From assembly GCA_009823395.1 (NCBI GenBank), contig CM020520.1, positions 1,035,001 to 1,099,000 of the forward strand: DNA of 64,000 bases. Reading direction: 5' to 3'. The stretch is from Thamnaconus septentrionalis (Eukaryota; Chordata; Actinopteri; Tetraodontiformes; Monacanthidae). Shown here in pieces: positions 1-11,510 of the stretch. The notes beneath the pieces are model-generated. The model did no database searches. It saw only the letters and a list, made by a program, of their open reading frames with translations, and had not been told where the DNA came from. The translations under genes and the position numbers were made by a program. Each line of letters starts with the position of its first letter. The stretch's first letter is position 1.

Positions 1-160
1 TTGACACATGCAGAGCAGCACTCAGCTGCATCTGCACCTGTCGCAGGCAGCAGGACTTCAGAGATGATGCGTCAGGAGAGCTGGGAGGAGCTCGGAGGGG
101 AGTTACAACTTAAAACGAGACAAAGAACGAAGCAAATGCGTCCAGCCAAAAGAATAAATC

Positions 161-181
161 AATAAATAAATAAATAAATAA
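161..181. repeat. (AAAT)n microsatellite
   Basis: About five units of the tetranucleotide AAAT in an AT-rich stretch. Direct reading of the sequence. Confidence 0.85.
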
Positions 182-390
182 CAGCCCAGTGAGGAGCTCC
201 TGGCAGAGCAGCTCATGGACCAGTTTATTTCATTATTAATTTCTGTTTGGGACGCTCTCCTCTAACTTTTAAAGGATGCGTATGTGAGATATTTATAGCA
301 TAAACACGGCTTTATTGGTATTTCTTTTCTATTGCCTCTTTCTCAGCGCTTTGAAAATTCTCTTTGGCTCCCAGAGAGAAATTGAGTTGT

Positions 391-419
391 CCTTTTTTTT
401 TTTTAAAAAAAAAAAAAGG
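391..419. repeat. T12A13 near-perfect palindrome
   Basis: CC followed by twelve T, thirteen A and GG. The tract is self-complementary and could extrude as a hairpin. Adjacent purine-rich sequence (419-430) extends the A-rich side. Confidence 0.85.
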
Positions 420-1271
420 AAAAAGGCATTTCCTCCGGGAGAGCGAGGGATTAAAAAAAGCCCTGGCGGGACCCTCTTGTCGTGGCTTCAAGCACAACAC
501 TGTGACTGACACACTCACACACTGGGATGATTGGAGCCTCCTTATCGGCCAGTGTGTGAACTCCTCCCGAGTCCAGGCCACCTGGAACATCCTCCCTCCG
601 GCAGCCGCGGCTGTGCATTCCGCCCGAGGAAGACTTCCGAGGAAGACTTCCTCTCTGCAAAAAAAGGCTGAACTTTTGCCCCCCTGAAGATATGGAAAGG
701 CTGAGCGGCGGAGACAAAACCAGGCCCCGGGGCGATGAGGCAGCAGCTCAGTGACTCAGCCGAGCCTGGATCCCCAGCCAGCGCCGGCTGTGATGCAACA
801 CACAGTGAACGCTTCCCATTAGCAGGGATATAGATTGACTCATATTTATATACGGTAATTCTAGGACACCAGCTAGCGGCCGGGATCTAAGCGATGGATA
901 TTCCTCCTCCAGCTGGACCGCACTCACAAACTGGTGCTTTGTTTTGGTCCCACTCTGAGACCTGCAGCCAGAGAAAAGTTGAAAACTATTCACTGGCTGA
1001 CTCCCAGTGTAAGAGGTGCTCAGTGTTCAGAGCAGGATGGTGGGCGGAGTCTCGCTAACCTGCTCACTTTGGGTCCATAGACAATTTCATTTTCTAAAAC
1101 CACTCGTTGGCAGGAGGAAAACAAGACGATGAATGAACGCTCACCTCTCAAAAAGTGTCATGGCAAAACCTCCACAAATCTGCTGCATGACTGCAATTTA
1201 ACTTTCATTTAAGCTTAATTTTGATTTTTTTTGCAACTTGAATCCACAGTAGAACGAGGTCAATTGTATTT

Positions 1272-1296
1272 AAAAGAAAGAAAGAAAGAAAGAAAG
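1272..1296. repeat. (AAAG)n microsatellite
   Basis: Six AAAG units, nearly pure. Confidence 0.9.
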
Positions 1297-1673
1297 CAAA
1301 GCTGACTTGAATGAGCACGTGTGATGCAAGCTGACGCTGAGTGGAGGCTCTCTGGAGGCTGCCCAGATGGAGTCGGGGTTAAACGCTGTAATAAAGGGAT
1401 AAATTGCAGAGCGGCTGCCGTCGTTTCGAGAGGTTCCTTTTGTTCCGCTATGGATCATTTAGCTGTTTTCCCATCCCAGGCTTTCTCTTAATTTGGGGGG
1501 AGAAAAGAAGAGACAATAATAAATCACCCAAATCCTGGGCTTTGCCCCGCAGAGGATCCTTCAGTGCCGCTACCGTCGCTAACGAGGAGTTTAATTCCTT
1601 CAACTTTTGGCCCCTAAAAAGATCAATGTCGAACTCCCCACACAGCTTGGTTTTGGTTTCAAGGAGCAAAACT

Positions 1674-1705
1674 GCAAACTGTTGCAACCATTTGCAACAG
1701 TTTGC
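1674..1705. repeat. Perfect 14-bp inverted repeat (hairpin)
   Basis: Left arm GCAAACTGTTGCAA (1674-1687) and right arm TTGCAACAGTTTGC (1692-1705) are exact reverse complements separated by a four-base loop (CCAT). No mismatch occurs in the stem. No Pol III box is evident and the stem is too short for a typical microRNA precursor, so its role, if any, is unknown. Confidence 0.9.
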
Positions 1706-1763
1706 CTTTAATAATTGGTCTGGTTGCTCTGTGAACACTTGTTGCTGAACTTGTTGGGCAGCA

Positions 1764-1764
1764 G

Positions 1765-1799
<35 letters not shown>

Positions 1800-1801
1800 G
1801 C
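1764..1801. repeat. (GTT)n microsatellite
   Basis: Twelve trinucleotide units of GTT/TTG, uninterrupted. It creates an artefactual poly-Asn frame on the minus strand. Confidence 0.95.
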
Positions 1802-2916
1802 TGAGACGTGGCGTCGGGCTGAAGCGTGAGAGAGTTTCTGAGAGAAAGTGGCCGAGACTCACCCCATTGTTGAGCAGACTGAAGCCTCCGTGTCGTATGT
1901 TCTCCTCAAAGCTGCGTCACTGAGCCGACTTGGCGGCGGCTGAATGCGAGGATCTTATCTGGAGCGCTTAATTAGTCTGCTCTGTGTGCGATTATCAGGC
2001 GGGAAAAGAAGATCTTATCAAGGAGAATGCAAATGTTGTAGTGGCCTCTGTCCTCCTCTTCCTCCTCCTAGTGCAGCTGAAACCCAGCAGTGGTGGTGCT
2101 GAGACGCGTCCTCTTCAATCACAGCGCTCACGCTCTGCTTATTGCTGTTGTCTCCCTTTAATTAGCCACATCCAATAATGGCGCCTGCATGCTGCGACAT
2201 GCATCCCCAGCCATGACGCCTGTCATTATGGCACCGCCCCCTCTTCCCCTCCCCCAGCCAACCAGCACGCCACCAACCGGCCCCTCCCATCCCCGGTTCT
2301 CGCTTAATTAAACATCGCTAAATGTTAACAGATAAAGCCTGGGCGAGCAAGTCGGCCCGCGTTCACATTTACACTGGGCGCGAGCAGATGGCAATAAATT
2401 AGATATGAGGGAGAGCAGGCGAGGCAGAGGCGGACGGGCTAAACAATTCCTGGATTTTCTGCCTCATGGAAAAACAAGCTGTCGCGCTCGCTTTGGTGAC
2501 GTTTGGAAAGCGTCCGCCTCGTTTCGCTTTTAATCAGCGGCTGAGGAGCCGCGAGTGGCTCCGCCTCCTTCCAACACGCTGCTGGGGTTCCTCTCTTCCC
2601 TTCCCTCCTCTTCTCCTCTCCCACGGTGTCAGGGTTATTTACACACACAGCAATGAAAGCGGTGAAGAGCGGCAGGTGGAGCCGGAGCTCGGAGTGTGGA
2701 AGCTGCAGGCAGGCAGGCTGCTCTCGCCTTCTGCCTTTTCAGCAAAGTTGGAAGAAAAGAACTGCGTTTGACTCGGTGAATAACTTTGGCTGCGTCGGCT
2801 GAAGGATCGAGGCTGTGACATTTCACCTCTGTCACCACCGCGCGCCGCTGCGCTCGTCTCGACTTCTATATCATCTATTACAACTTCCAACTTCCTGCCT
2901 GCAGATGGAAGTTCTG
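1802..2916. other. Non-coding stretch with homeobox-like motif cluster
   Basis: No gene seen. Between about 1950 and 2420 there is a run of TTAATTA-type sites (1967, 2158, 2305), a POU octamer ATGCAAAT (2027-2034) and GATAA/CAATAAA motifs in an otherwise low-repeat segment. This is the look of conserved vertebrate regulatory DNA, but conservation was not tested. The rest (2430-2916) is GC-richer with no recognisable feature. Confidence 0.35.
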
Positions 2917-2940
2917 AAAAAAAAAAAAAAAAAAAAAAAA
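2917..2940. repeat. Poly(A) tract, 24 bases
   Basis: Uninterrupted A run. There is no obvious retroposed body or target duplication beside it. Confidence 0.95.
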
Positions 2941-3143
2941 CATTGTTCTTGGTGTCTTTTATTCAAATATTTGAATTCAAGTTCTCCTCTGCGGAGAAGC
3001 ACTGAAGACACCGAGGCAGGATGGCTTTTCATTCCTCAGCTCGTGTTTCTTTGTTTCCCAGTGGCATTAACGGCCCCAGACACACGAGGACGTCTCACCC
3101 CATGACGGCCGCAGCGTTTGGTTATCTTCCACGGCCGGTGGGC

Positions 3144-3168
3144 GTGTGTGTGTGTGTGTGTGTGTGTG
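3144..3168. repeat. (GT)n microsatellite
   Basis: Twelve GT units. Confidence 0.95.
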
Positions 3169-3763
3169 AGCAGAGAGTGGAGAGGGCTTAATTAAGAAGC
3201 TCTGGGGCTTCTTTGCTGTCATTCTTTTTTATTTTTTTTGTGGGGGGGGGGGGTGGTTTCTGGGAGAGAAGTCAAAACAATAGAAGCTCTTTTGGTGTTT
3301 GCCACTGACGCACAATGTGGTGCTCATGAATATTGAAATCAGCCGTGAGTCTGCAGAGCAGCAGTGTTGTTTTCCTGCCCACAATATCTTCATATATAAA
3401 AGGGATTTTCTGGGTTTTTTTTCTTTTCTATTTTCATCAAATAATTGGAAGATGCTCCATAACAAAAAAGTTTCTATTTTTGAACACGCAGCGTCGACGC
3501 CTCGCAGCAATTGCAACGCCGTGCGCAGGCTTTGGCTGCTTCAAGTGGAGAGTGAAGCCATTCAGCCAGTGCATCATTTTCACACCGGTGTTTCATATTA
3601 ATAATGACGCTTGCTTTGGGCTTCTGATGGCGTGATATTGATGACAGAACACAGACGTAGCTGCATCCTGAAGCAGCCGCTGGTCGGCCGGTCTTCCTGG
3701 AGATGCACCTGCACGTGCATCAACTAGGAGATCTTATTCAACATATACAGCCACATTAGTCTC

Positions 3764-3765
<2 letters not shown>

Positions 3766-3795
<30 letters not shown>
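3766..3795. repeat. (GT)n microsatellite
   Basis: Fifteen TG/GT units, pure. Confidence 0.95.
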
Positions 3796-3796
<1 letters not shown>

Positions 3797-4296
3797 AGGG
3801 GGTACAATTCATCACCATGTTGTCTTTTTTTCCCCACCTTCTATTATCATAGTCATCTAAATGCAAATCCTAAGCGTGCCTTTTTTTCAGTTGGAAGATG
3901 CTCCTGGCTCAGTGCGCGAACAAGAACCGAGATTTTTTTTCTCTTTCTCTTCATTCTCCACCAACTGCTGCTCTGCCTCTCCACTGGCGAGAGTCACCGC
4001 AGGGTGCTTAGCAGGTGAGCACGTTGTAAAGGAGTGAGAGGGTTTGTTGGGGGAGGGGCCGCAGATGTTGCTAATTGCACTAAATGAAAGGTTCCGCAGT
4101 CACTTTTGACAGCTCTGTCGGCCCCGTCAAAATAAGAGCACTGAAAATCTCCATCGCTCTGAAGATAGTCGCAATGTGTCCCGAATTCTGAGAGGGTCCT
4201 GAGCCCAGCCAGAACTTCAATTAAGATCTCAGGTCCAGTGACCAGATAAAGTTGTTGCCTGCTTTCCCTTTATTTCAAACCAACCTTGGCAGATGT

Positions 4297-4342
4297 TTCT
4301 TCTTCTTCTTCTTCTTCTTCTTCTTCTTCTTCTTCTTCTTCT
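4297..4342. repeat. (TTC)n microsatellite
   Basis: Fifteen TTC units. It gives an artefactual poly-Leu frame; the strand is homopyrimidine. Confidence 0.95.
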
Positions 4343-4508
4343 GGCTCGCCATTGTCAGTGCATCCATCCTCTAGCCCCGCCCCCTTTTCCATGTAACTCT
4401 ACACCAACGTGCTGCTGTTGGCGTGACAACAATTATCTTGCCCTGCACGTTGCTACTTTGTCGCTGCCACTCAATTCTTCTCCATCATTGCGGTCAGGGA
4501 GGCCCCAC

Positions 4509-4510
<2 letters not shown>

Positions 4511-4568
<58 letters not shown>
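4511..4568. repeat. (CT)n microsatellite, 58 bp
   Basis: Twenty-nine pure CT units followed by a short T run. Confidence 0.97.
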
Positions 4569-4574
<6 letters not shown>

Positions 4575-7065
4575 ATACGTCGCCTATTTATTAGTGGTGT
4601 GAAGGCTGGGGAGGGAAGCGTCTGTCATTTCCTCACTGTCTCCGGAGGTCAGACGACTTTTGTCTGAAATGAATCTCATCTGCCTCTGTGACTGGAAATT
4701 GCAAAGTCGGTGAGCAGCTGATGGCTGAGGACAGATTTGAAGGCGAAGCTGAGCGATATATTACCCAAACGTTGATAAGGAACATTTTGCAGAATGATGC
4801 ATTTCCACCCAGAGATGTTCTGCAGCAAAAAAATAAAAAATCATTTCCACCCCGGTGGAAGTTGTATATGTTTGGAGGTCTACTTCCAGTGCAGCATCTG
4901 CTGCCTCGACGCATCAATCTGACCAATGGCAGACTAACACACCATCACTTCACTATTTATCATTGATTGTGTTATTGAATATAATAAAAGCAATTTGTCC
5001 AAGACATGATGATCTCAGTATTGCTGAGAATAATCTGACTCACTTCATACTTTGCAACGGTCTTGTTTTTGTTTTGTTTGTTTGTTTGTTTTTAAATGGA
5101 AAAGCTATCGAATAAACTTTGAAGAAAAAAAAGGTGGACAAATGAACAATAAAACCATCTCCGTGATGAAAAGATAATAATACGGAGGCTCTTGCTAGAC
5201 TAATAATTCATTTGATGTCGCTGCATCCACAAATTAAATCCACGTTAACGAGTCTGCTGCGAAGCCGCAAAGCAGCTGTTATAAAAAATGACTTTTGTTT
5301 TTCTCCTGCAGCCGTTAGAAACTATTTCTCAGTCGGTGTCGTTTTATTTATTGCGTTGAGCCAGCCTGCAGTCTTTTGTGAAACATATTTTGTAATTTTA
5401 ACAAAGTTGTGAAATTATTATTTTTTATTTTTAAAAAAAGGCAATCTTTGTCACAGGGGAAGCTTGAAATAAGTGTCTTGGTTAAGTACGCAGTGATGTG
5501 AGAGAAGGGAGGTGACTTCTTCTGCATGGTCTCCAGCACAGGCAGGTGAGAGCCACTCTGCAGGTGACTTTTTGCCGGTGGATTTGCGTGGCGAAGCCGA
5601 GGAGTCGCTGCTGAAATGGGATCAGAGATCAGAGTGAGGAAACTCACAGCCAAGGAGCTCAACGTCGCTGGGCTCAACGTTAAGACCCGCAAACTAAAAG
5701 TGCAAGAGAACTTTCTCTCTTTGTGATTCACCGTCACTCCTCCCCTCCCCACAAAAGGAGACAGTGTCTGGCGCACTGACTAGCAAACACACTGGTGTCA
5801 CTGCCTGACGCCGCCGCCGCAGGAGAAGTGACTTCAAGTGGATCTTGACATTTCTCCGCTGTCTGATTGTTCCGAGATGCAGATTAGGAAGCAAGTGTAA
5901 ACATCTGCATGCAGCTGCAGCCTCAAGTCTCTGAAGGCTTTGAGCAACACCATCTGTAAAACATGAATGTGATCTTTGAACCGCGTTCCTGCGTTATGTA
6001 TTCCTCTCTGCGGTTGGCGTCGGAAGCCTCGACGCAGCGTTTGTTGCGCTTAAAATGAAAGGCGGCACCATCACAGCGCAGGTTAAACGGTCTCCGCTCA
6101 GCCCGCAGATTAACCTTGGCGCTGTTTCAGGAGGTAACGGCTGGGTGGGGGAGGCAAAAATAATCATGTTTACACAAACGCAAGCGAGTTGTAATTACCG
6201 ATAATAACTCGGCGTGAGAGGGCGAGTCGGCAGCGCTGCCACGGCCACTCAGAATAAATAATGAGGGGAAACTTAAAGTGGGGGGAAAATAGGGGGGAAA
6301 GTCTTGCTTAATTATTCAGCAGCTCAAATGGATTCAGTGGCGTACATCAAATGGATGAAGATCAAAAAACTGGGAAAAGGAGAATTATTCTGTCGACTGC
6401 AGGGCTCAGGATTAAACCAGACTCAATCTTCGCAGTTTTGTAGGTGGAAAGATTTTTTTCCCCCTTGTGGCGACACCAGACTTCTTCCACACGGCTTGCG
6501 ATTCCTGATGCTGAATGAATTTCACAGGCATCACGTGTTGTTGTTTTTTTTTGTTTTGTTTTTAATCAATGACAGGAAAGAAGGCGGAGTCACGTGGCGA
6601 ACCAGCCGTCTGCCTCTGATGCTCGACACCTCGGCCTGATTCATCGGGTGGGACGTGTTACTGTTACCGAGGAGCAAATATTGAGGCCGCCTTAATGCGC
6701 CGTCGCCATGGTTACGCCCTCCAGCTGTTCAAACTACGGCCAGGAGACGCTCGGCGCCGCGCCGCTTCCCTGCAAACTGAATGACTTGACGTGGCCTCGC
6801 TTCCCGTCACGTCAGTTGGGAGAACGCTGCGGATGACATCGCCCGCTGGCTTCCAACCACTTCCTGATGCGTTCCATTGCACCACACTGTCATCATAGTG
6901 TCCTGCGCAACAGGCGAGTCTCACATTCTTAGCCAGTAAGCACATCCAGGAGCTTGAAAGTCTCAGCAGCGTCGTTCACAACAAGGATCTTCTCCAGTCA
7001 GGAGCCCTTAACCCGCACCTGGCAACCCTCCGGCTTTAGCAGCCTGTGTGACACAAATTATTCCC
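4569..7065. other. Non-coding stretch, no gene confirmed
   Basis: Mostly unique sequence. It holds T-rich runs near 5068-5092, a 36-codon ATG frame at 5616-5726 (listed separately) and AT-rich homeobox-like sites at 6180-6310. Around 6590-6900 it becomes CpG-rich. No conserved protein signature is visible on either strand. Confidence 0.5.
5616..5726 (+). other. Small open reading frame, 36 codons, unproven
   Basis: Begins at an ATG and ends at TGA. The predicted peptide is rich in Lys/Arg and alternates charged and hydrophobic residues (for example KLTAKELNVAGLNVKTRKLK), so an amphipathic helix is plausible. I do not recognise it, and the length is well within chance for a 64-kb window. It is listed because it is too short for usual gene callers and lies in low-repeat sequence. 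Confidence 0.1.
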
Positions 7066-7185
7066 AGCGGCGGTGTGAGCGGCGGTGTGAGCGGCGGTGT
7101 GAGCTCCGGTGTGAGCGGTGTGAGCGGCGGTGTGAGCTCCGGTGTGAGCGGCGGTGTGAGCGGCGGTGGGAACGGCGGTGTGAAC
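7066..7185. repeat. 12-mer minisatellite AGCGGCGGTGTG
   Basis: About ten tandem copies of AGCGGCGGTGTG with variants (AGCTCCGGTGTG, a six-base-shorter AGCGGTGTG unit, AACGGCGGTGTG). The array is GC-rich and in a multiple of three, so all three plus frames and several minus frames stay open; those open frames are artefacts of the repeat. Confidence 0.95.
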
Positions 7186-7624
7186 CGGGACTCTGGAAGT
7201 GCACATGAGGGAGCGATAAGCCTGGAGGCGCCGGGGCTCCAGGGCGGCACAGCATCGCAGCACCTTCGCAGACCAGTGATAAAAATCAAGCTCGGAGGCC
7301 GGCTGCTTGGCCCCCTGCTGGCCACAGCAGGTTCTATTTTTTTCATTATTCGTCTCATTATTATTTAGACGTGAGGGCCGAGCGGCGGCGGCTCCACATG
7401 CGTCACCCGCATCTCTCGCTCCATTTCTGTCATGGAGGAATAATAAACGCATTACACCTGCGTTAACAGTATAGATTTTAGATTATGCAGCGTGTGGCTG
7501 GTTAAACAAATGCCCCCCACCTCCCCGAGCCTGACGATCAATACCACCACATCAGCTAGAGACCCTTCAGTCTCTCCAGTGGTTCTGCACCTCCTCTGCA
7601 GGAGGCCAGTGCAGCGCCACCACT

Positions 7625-7651
7625 GGTGTGTGTGTGTGTGTGTGCGTGTGT
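7625..7651. repeat. (GT)n microsatellite
   Basis: About thirteen GT units with one GC interruption. Confidence 0.9.
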
Positions 7652-8329
7652 TGCTCACGCACCACTAGCCTGGTGCACAACAAGTCAGTCAGTGACTGAT
7701 TGAACTCAAATGCAAAAGCCGAGGTGGTTAATCTGCTAAATGAATGTTCCTGCTCATATCTGGGGCTGGATGAGCTCAGTGAGAAGAAGCCACGTCCAGG
7801 CTGAAAACACTGGGACTCTGTTGGATTATTAAAATGGAGAATTTCACCGACCGTTCATTAGCGTTTCATCTCTCGCTCGGTAGCTGCAGATGTAGCGTAA
7901 GGCAAAGCAAAGCAAAAACAAAGACAATGTTGCTGGTTTTTTTTCCATTGTCAACACCAAGCAGCTATTTGTCCAAACAACATTTTTACTGGGCAAAACC
8001 GCATTAATAAAAGCAGCGCTTTTACACATAAGCTTGAATTTTATGCAGCTGAAAAAGTCTCCAGTTTTTTCTTTTTTCTTCTAATTTGCATCAAATCTTC
8101 CACACGGGGTCGGAAGCCTGCCGCTGCCGCACAAGAAACCTCATTAGCGCTTCTATTATTAACCAAGCAAACATCTCCCCCTTTTCCTCCCTGTCAGTTG
8201 CACCACCGTGACCTTTTTTTTCAATGCAAATTAAAGAGCGATCAGTTTTGGAGGTTAATGCTACAGCAGCTGAAACCACTGAAGCAAATCAAGCACGGTG
8301 AGAGGCGGGAACAAGTCAGTTGCCCCTCC

Positions 8330-8348
8330 CACACACACACACACACAC
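8330..8348. repeat. (CA)n microsatellite
   Basis: Nine CA units. Confidence 0.9.
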
Positions 8349-8647
8349 CCTGCCGAATCAACGTCAGGAGCTAAACTGATGTGAACAAGATCTTGGTCTT
8401 CTGAGCCAGACAGGGAAATGAGATGCTTGGCTTCACAGCAGAAGTCAGATGTATTTATTATTTGATTATTTATTTATTTATGTATTTTTTTTCAAACTTG
8501 TGCGATCACTGCATTGTTCACCTGCCGTGTCACACGTCTCATTGAGATTCCCAAAGCACAGCTCGGCGGAGGAGTTCTTCTATTTTTAAAAGATGTGCCT
8601 GTTGAGGACGCATGCAGGAATAGCAGCCAATGAACCAATGAAGGCGG

Positions 8648-8683
8648 CGGCCCGGCCCGGCCCGGCCCGGCTCGGCTCGGCCA
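8648..8683. repeat. (GGCCC)n pentanucleotide tract
   Basis: About four pure GGCCC units followed by degenerate GGCTC units; entirely G+C in the pure part. Confidence 0.9.
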
Positions 8684-9209
8684 GGCCAGACACTCCTTCT
8701 GACTGGAGCTTCTGTCCTTGAACTGAAAGCCTCCAAAGACGAGTCGCTCCGCACCTGATTACATTAAACGCTGGATTTTGCCGAGTCGGTGAACCTGAAA
8801 CGACGCAGGTTGAACCCTGTGGTCTCTGTCGCCGTGACCTCCAGTCAACCTCCTCTTCCTCCTCCTCCTCCTCTGTTTTTTGCAGTATTTTCCTTCGCGC
8901 TCTGCCGCTACACCTCATTCGCCCTGCACATCGTCCATGTTCCGCTTAACGGTGTTGCACAATAGAACATTGAAGAGGGCAAGGAAAACAAATAATTTGC
9001 TTTGTTTTTTTCTCCTCCTCCTCGTCCTCTTCCTCCCTCCTCCTCTTCCTCCCTCCTCCTCCTCCTCCTACGGGTTATTAGGCTCACAGAGCCGCATCAT
9101 GGGGCCGAGTCTCATTATCAGAGTGAAAATAAACTCCAGAAGCATCAGGGATGGGACCCGCTGATGTATGATCACCACATTGGTTATGCTAATGCACCTC
9201 TGTGTTTCC

Positions 9210-9219
9210 GTGCGTGTGC

Positions 9220-9250
<31 letters not shown>

Positions 9251-9251
9251 C
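9210..9251. repeat. (GT)n/(GC)n compound microsatellite
   Basis: GT units merging into a short alternating GC segment (potentially Z-DNA forming) and back into GT. Confidence 0.9.
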
Positions 9252-9755
9252 ACGCTACTCACACTAATGGCCGTGTTCATCAGCGTGCACACGAGTGTTT
9301 CTCCCAGCGAAGCGCGCCGCCTCACATCACGCTAATGCGGCCGAGCGACAAAGGAAGCTGTCAAGGCTTCCTGCGAGCCGCCGCCCGCCGTCATCTTCCC
9401 ACTAATGTGCCATTACGCACAATACGCACGCTGGAAAAATCTAGCGTGAGACTCCGTCTAATTAATTAATGCACGTGCAGGCGTCGCCGCCTTGTTTTGT
9501 GCTCTGGTGCTGGTGGAGACTCACTCTGCACTGCGCAACTTATTTATTTTAGCGCTTTATTTATTTATTTATTTTCCAAAAGGCCGCTCTTTCCAGAAGT
9601 GACTTCCCTTTGGATTCAGTTCCACCTGCTGCCATCATCCGGCCTCTGATTGGCAGCCGGCGCTCGGCGTGGCCAAAGGTGATGCGCCTCCAATTAGCGA
9701 GGCAGTCCTTCTGCAGCTCTTCCAGCCTTTTATTTATGGTCTTTATCTTTGTTGT

Positions 9756-9794
9756 GCCGCCGCCGCCGCCGCCGCCGCAGCAGCAGCAGCAGCC
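9756..9794. repeat. (CCG)n(CAG)n compound trinucleotide
   Basis: About eight CCG units followed by five CAG units. Encodes artefactual Pro/Gln runs in one frame. Confidence 0.95.
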
Positions 9795-10021
9795 GTCGCT
9801 CCTCCAACCTGAAAGTCCTCACTCCTGTTTCAAATCACAGATAATCTAATGGACCCTGCACTCACCGGCGCTATTAAAGCCGAGTGGTCGACCTCGCGGC
9901 CGCTCAGAGAGCCACTCCAGCGCCGCTGTTTTTCACCACTTAATTAAAGTGACACCAGCCGCGTTGTTCCCAGATTGTTCACTCAAAGTGTTCTTTATCT
10001 GGCTGGAAGTGACCCCCCCCG

Positions 10022-10041
10022 CACACACACACACACACACA
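10022..10041. repeat. (CA)n microsatellite
   Basis: Ten CA units immediately after a C8 run. Confidence 0.9.
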
Positions 10042-11070
10042 GCACCAGTCCAGCCTCTCGGTGTAAACTGGCCTGGAACCCAGAGTGACTGCACTGTGAT
10101 CTATTCATATATAATACGATATATCCCATAATGAATGCACTGAGATCTTACAGCGTTCCTCTAGCGCCGTGATTACCATTGAGATGACAAAATCATGCTT
10201 CGCCTCATCCTCTCTCATCTTAAGACACCTGTTCTGTCGAGTTCTGAGGGATCTTGTTGGCACCAAGCTGTGAAGAACCGAGCAGCACTTTCTGCAGTGG
10301 GCCTCCTGCTCCTCCTCCTGCTCCTCCTCCTCCTCCTCTCTCCCTCCTCTCCTCTCCTCAGTGATCTGACAATCCTTCGGGGAGGTAAAAGTAATCTCAT
10401 CGCTTTAAAGGCCGTTTGATCCGACATGAAATGGTTCTGATTCATCCGAACCAGTCTTTCACTTCATGCAGCTTCAAACTTGGCTGATTGCGTTTTGGAC
10501 CACCAGATGATTCAAACAACTTAAAGGCAGTGCGGTGCAAAAAAGTTTTCCAGTAGTTGCGCACATCCGGGGTGTTAAGTGCTTGTCAAAAGCTTGTTGA
10601 TTTCACAGAAGAAAAGTCTCGGCGGCTCAGCTGGGAAACCGTCGCTAAACTCTCCTGAGCTGATGATTAAAAAATAAAAACAACGCAAACTTCTAACTTC
10701 TATTTTTGTGTTTGTGTGGAGGAAGAAAAAGATAATCGGCGTTGCTTATTGATGAATGTTGGGATGGATGGGTTGGTGGGGGGTGGGGGGCTGCAGGGAA
10801 CTGGGATGCTGCTCAGTCACACAGAGGCCGTCTTCATCACTGTGTAATCAAGCGGTGCTTTTTCAGCGTTATTAGCCTGGAGCGGCGCCGGCATCATCAG
10901 TCAGCCAGGTGATATTAAAAGGTGGGCTCCTCTCTGCCTCTCAAGTGACACAACTGCCTTCATCAAACAGTCATCACGCCAGCGGCCGCAGGGACAGCCA
11001 ATAATGGCAGAGCAATATCCTAGATTAGGAATTAGGCCTCAGCGGCGGGGCAAAATACCACCTGATTGGG

Positions 11071-11073
<3 letters not shown>

Positions 11074-11150
<77 letters not shown>
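11074..11150. repeat. (GT)n(GA)n compound microsatellite
   Basis: About thirty GT units followed by eight GA units. Confidence 0.97.
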
Positions 11151-11236
11151 CAGAATGAAACTATTTATCCCCTTCACTGAACGAGACACTGAGTTGAAGA
11201 CTTCATGTTTTTCCTGCTCGTACAAGCCAACGCTTC

Positions 11237-11277
11237 CCTTCCTTCCTTCCTTCCTTCCTTCCTTCCTTCCTTCCTTC
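11237..11277. repeat. (CTTC)n microsatellite
   Basis: Ten CCTT/CTTC units, nearly pure. Confidence 0.95.
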
Positions 11278-11510
11278 TGATTGGCTGTCGCCGGGGGTTT
11301 GCCTCTCTGCCTCCGTCTGCTAATGGGAAGTGGCAGCCGCTCGTTAACACAACATTGACTCCACAGTCTCCCCGCTGTGTGCCGTGAGAGCTGAACCTAC
11401 ATATTAATCTATATACATTTGTATATAACATAAAAACACAATATCTTCTAGACGGAGCACCAGAAAAAACGACAATGCTGGTCTAGATTTTTCTTACACG
11501 TTCATCACTA

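Larger units (their letters stand above)
1..1271. other. Non-coding stretch, no gene seen
   Basis: No open frame here looks like a conserved protein. The stretch holds an AAAT tract (161-181), a T12A13 palindrome (391-419), a 13-bp tandem duplication of CGAGGAAGACTTC (625-637 and 638-650) and a TATA-like AT run near 843-855. Around 1141-1190 the minus strand shows an acceptor-like and a donor-like site about 47 bases apart, but the enclosed frame matches no family I know, so I do not call an exon. Confidence 0.6.
2941..4296. other. Non-coding stretch, no gene confirmed
   Basis: Contains two GT tracts, a G11 run near 3241-3251 and a POU octamer at 3861-3868. At 3888-4013 a T-rich acceptor-like sequence, a hydrophobic open stretch and a donor-like GCAG/GTGAGC occur in order, but the frame has no convincing start codon and resembles no family, so it is not called as an exon. 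Confidence 0.5.
7186..8647. other. Non-coding stretch, no gene seen
   Basis: Unique sequence with a GT tract (7625-7651), a CA tract (8330-8348), a TATT-rich run (8456-8492) and an inverted POU octamer (8084-8091). No coding signature. Confidence 0.55.
8684..11073. other. Non-coding stretch with several short repeats
   Basis: Contains CCT-rich pyrimidine tracts (8855-8875, 9009-9070), TTTA runs (9549-9573), CTC-rich sequence (10308-10356) and G-rich sequence near 10775-10790. At 9455-9480 a TTAATTAATTAAT run directly abuts an E-box-like GCACGTGC, a plausible regulatory cluster. No coding exon recognised. Confidence 0.45.

Noticed and set aside
1120..1195. A 47-base minus-strand exon between an acceptor- and a donor-like site
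   Set aside because: Too short to judge; translation in the open frame matches nothing recognised.
3767..4018. Hydrophobic exon-like frame with acceptor- and donor-like ends
   Set aside because: No convincing start codon, composition is T-rich, and it matches no secreted family I know.
7036..7452. Overlapping frames on both strands across the 12-mer array
   Set aside because: A repeat of unit length divisible by three keeps many frames open at once; none continues as a recognisable protein.
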